From a virus: DNA of 23,246 nucleotides. Positions 22,210-23,246 of this stretch are shown piece by piece (the stretch's first letter is position 1; each line of letters starts with the position of its first letter). The position numbers were made by a program, and so were the translations under genes. The DNA is taken from IMG/VR virus record IMGVR_UViG_3300009149_002794, positions 1 to 23,246 of that record; one strand, 5' to 3'. A model generated the notes under the pieces. That model made no database searches, was not told where the DNA came from, and saw only the letters and a list, made by a program, of their open reading frames with translations.

Positions 22210-22860
22210 ATGTCAGAAGAAACTACCGCGAAAGCGGCCGGCACTCAAGCGCCGTTGGTCATGACTCATGGTCATAAACTTGAGAACAAGTTCGCAATCG
22301 GTGACGAAGTGTGGGCAGTTGTCGCACTAGGGCCGAACCTAAAAGTAGGCAAATATCCGATTCGAGGCATGAACGCTGAGAACCTCGGAGAACAGTTTGT
22401 CTACATGTATCACCTTCCAGTAGCCAATGATGGCCACGCAGACGGTGTGAACATGACCATTGTTCAGGAGGACTTACTATCTTTCAATCGTGAAGAGGTG
22501 GAAGCCAAAGCACAACAAATGGTCGGCAAGCTCTACAAAGAGTACGACAATCACATCGAGGACACCATCAAACAACTGGACGAACAGATCGAGCAGATAA
22601 AGGAACACAAGGACAAAACCGTAGCCAAGCTCATGGAGGAAAAAGAAAAGGTGAACGCTGACGACCTTGTGGTACAGCCAAGAGAAGTATCACCGGAAGA
22701 ACCAATTAACCAACCAGTTGATGAAAAAGCAACCATTGACCAAGAAGAGCCAAGTGAACCAGTTGAAAGCCACGAAGGTGGAGAAACTGACGAATTGCCA
22801 AGTGAAGATAAAGAACAGCCATCTGAACTTCAAGCTAGCCCTAGTTCACCCGCTGTCTAG
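22210..22860 (+). CDS. Coiled-coil protein with acidic tail
   Basis: 216 residues. An N-terminal globular part (EVWAVVALGPNLKVGKYPI) of beta type is followed by a coiled coil (about 95-155). The tail is rich in Glu, Pro and Ser (EEPSEPVESHEGGETDELPSE). A scaffold- or assembly-like role before the portal is possible but unproven. Spaced 39 bases after the previous ORF, with no Shine-Dalgarno sequence. Confidence 0.55.
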   Translation: MSEETTAKAAGTQAPLVMTHGHKLENKFAIGDEVWAVVALGPNLKVGKYPIRGMNAENLGEQFVYMYHLPVANDGHADGVNMTIVQEDLLSFNREEVEAKAQQMVGKLYKEYDNHIEDTIKQLDEQIEQIKEHKDKTVAKLMEEKEKVNADDLVVQPREVSPEEPINQPVDEKATIDQEEPSEPVESHEGGETDELPSEDKEQPSELQASPSSPAV

Positions 22861-23068
22861 TTTTTTCGAGTATGTTCATAAGTGTAGACTTGAGGGAAAG
22901 GACAGACACGGACAGCCTAATTGGCAACAGTTCACTCATTTACCGCTTGTTTCGTTCTCAGATGATGACGACATGGAAGAGATCGTATTCAATTCAAGTG
23001 ACGATTTTCCTACCGAGCCATGTGATCTTGTAACCCAAAGAGGTGAACTAATTGCCCGCCTTACCTAA
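22802..23068 (+). CDS. Hypothetical protein, start uncertain
   Basis: 88 residues from a GTG at 22802, overlapping the previous gene by 59 bases. The part after 22860 (SSFFEYVHKCRLEGKDRHGQ; QQFTHLPLVSF; GELIARL) looks real; the bases before it merely shadow the upstream gene. A later CTG (22851) is another candidate start. Confidence 0.4.
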   Translation: MKIKNSHLNFKLALVHPLSSFFEYVHKCRLEGKDRHGQPNWQQFTHLPLVSFSDDDDMEEIVFNSSDDFPTEPCDLVTQRGELIARLT

Positions 23069-23072
23069 GCTT

Positions 23073-23246
23073 ATGGAAACAAAAACAAATTCAAAATATA
23101 AGTATCCTGTCGTGAAGCAAAACGCTACGCGGCAGGATACTCGTTATCAGGGAATTGCCAGCTATGTACTTGAACAGGTTGAGTACATGAAGCGAGCCCG
23201 TGAATACAAAGAGACTGAGTGGCGCAACGCTAATCAGGTCTATCAG
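23073..23246 (+). CDS. Probable portal protein N-terminus (3' partial)
   Basis: 58 residues before the window ends. EYMKRAREYKETEWRNANQVY resembles the opening helix of phage portal proteins, and the place (downstream of terL in the structural module) fits. Start context CTAAGCTTATG. A hairpin GTATCCTG/CAGGATAC (23102-23109 and 23133-23140) lies in its first codons. The assignment is by position and a short pattern, so it is moderate at best. Confidence 0.45.
   Translation, partial: METKTNSKYKYPVVKQNATRQDTRYQGIASYVLEQVEYMKRAREYKETEWRNANQVYQ

Noticed and set aside
1-23246. Stop codon reassignment (TGA or TAG recoded)
   Set aside because: Genes such as the peptidase, nuclease-motor and YopX end cleanly at TGA, and other genes at TAG, without read-through frames.

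Overview
The window is a stretch of a tailed double-stranded DNA phage (or prophage-like) genome. All supported genes lie on the + strand, packed tightly and often overlapping by a few bases. The hallmarks are a RecT single-strand annealing protein, a terminase large subunit with its small subunit, the start of a probable portal gene, a YopX-family protein, NinB- and NinG-like recombination proteins, a phage-type C5 cytosine methyltransferase and a giant polyvalent protein. TGA, TAG and TAA all act as ordinary stops. Almost no gene has a Shine-Dalgarno sequence, yet at least three good sigma70-type promoters are present (TTGACT-17-TATAAT, TTGCTT-17-TATACT, TTGATT-17-TACAAT). The host is therefore a bacterium, probably one with weak dependence on SD pairing. 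Some Patescibacteria, Bacteroidota and Cyanobacteria fit, although the promoters are not of the Bacteroidota type. I cannot name the host.

Layout. (1) 1-7384: the end of a late-type module. It holds the C-terminal 2286 residues of a giant protein (SNF2-type helicase, coiled coils, proline-rich linker, virion-associated LPD38-like region, HNH-like tail) and a C39-like cysteine peptidase. (2) 7381-8129: a strong promoter, a small Cro/C1-type regulator, about 450 bases of non-coding DNA with a well-folded RNA candidate and dyads, then a second promoter. (3) 8130-13739: the recombination module. It has small ORFs, RecT, a large protein joining a RecB/Cas4-type nuclease to an FtsK-type DNA translocase, a small membrane protein, a DUF5659-like protein, a NinB-like protein, a C5 methyltransferase and a NinG-like HNH protein. 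(4) 13729-14246: a sigma70 promoter followed by about 460 bases of densely folded non-coding RNA ending in a tRNA-Leu-like structure with an oversized T-loop and a 15-bp closing stem. (5) 14247-18875: peptide deformylase, YopX and a string of small accessory genes, several Cys-rich and three joined by an identical 18-base stop/start junction. (6) 18878-21240: the packaging genes, with an unusually long out-of-frame TerS/TerL overlap. (7) 21241-23246: a new promoter with a structured, U-rich leader, small structural-type genes and the start of a probable portal gene.

How it works together. RecT with the nuclease-motor fusion looks like a Red-type resection and annealing pair in which an FtsK/HerA-type pump replaces a helicase, comparable in logic to archaeal HerA-NurA. 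NinB- and NinG-like proteins would assist strand exchange and processing of branched DNA, and the methyltransferase would protect the genome. The two non-coding RNAs flank this module and are the least explained parts of the window. The nuclease-FtsK fusion beside RecT and the promoter-driven RNA with a tRNA-like end are my best candidates for undescribed biology.
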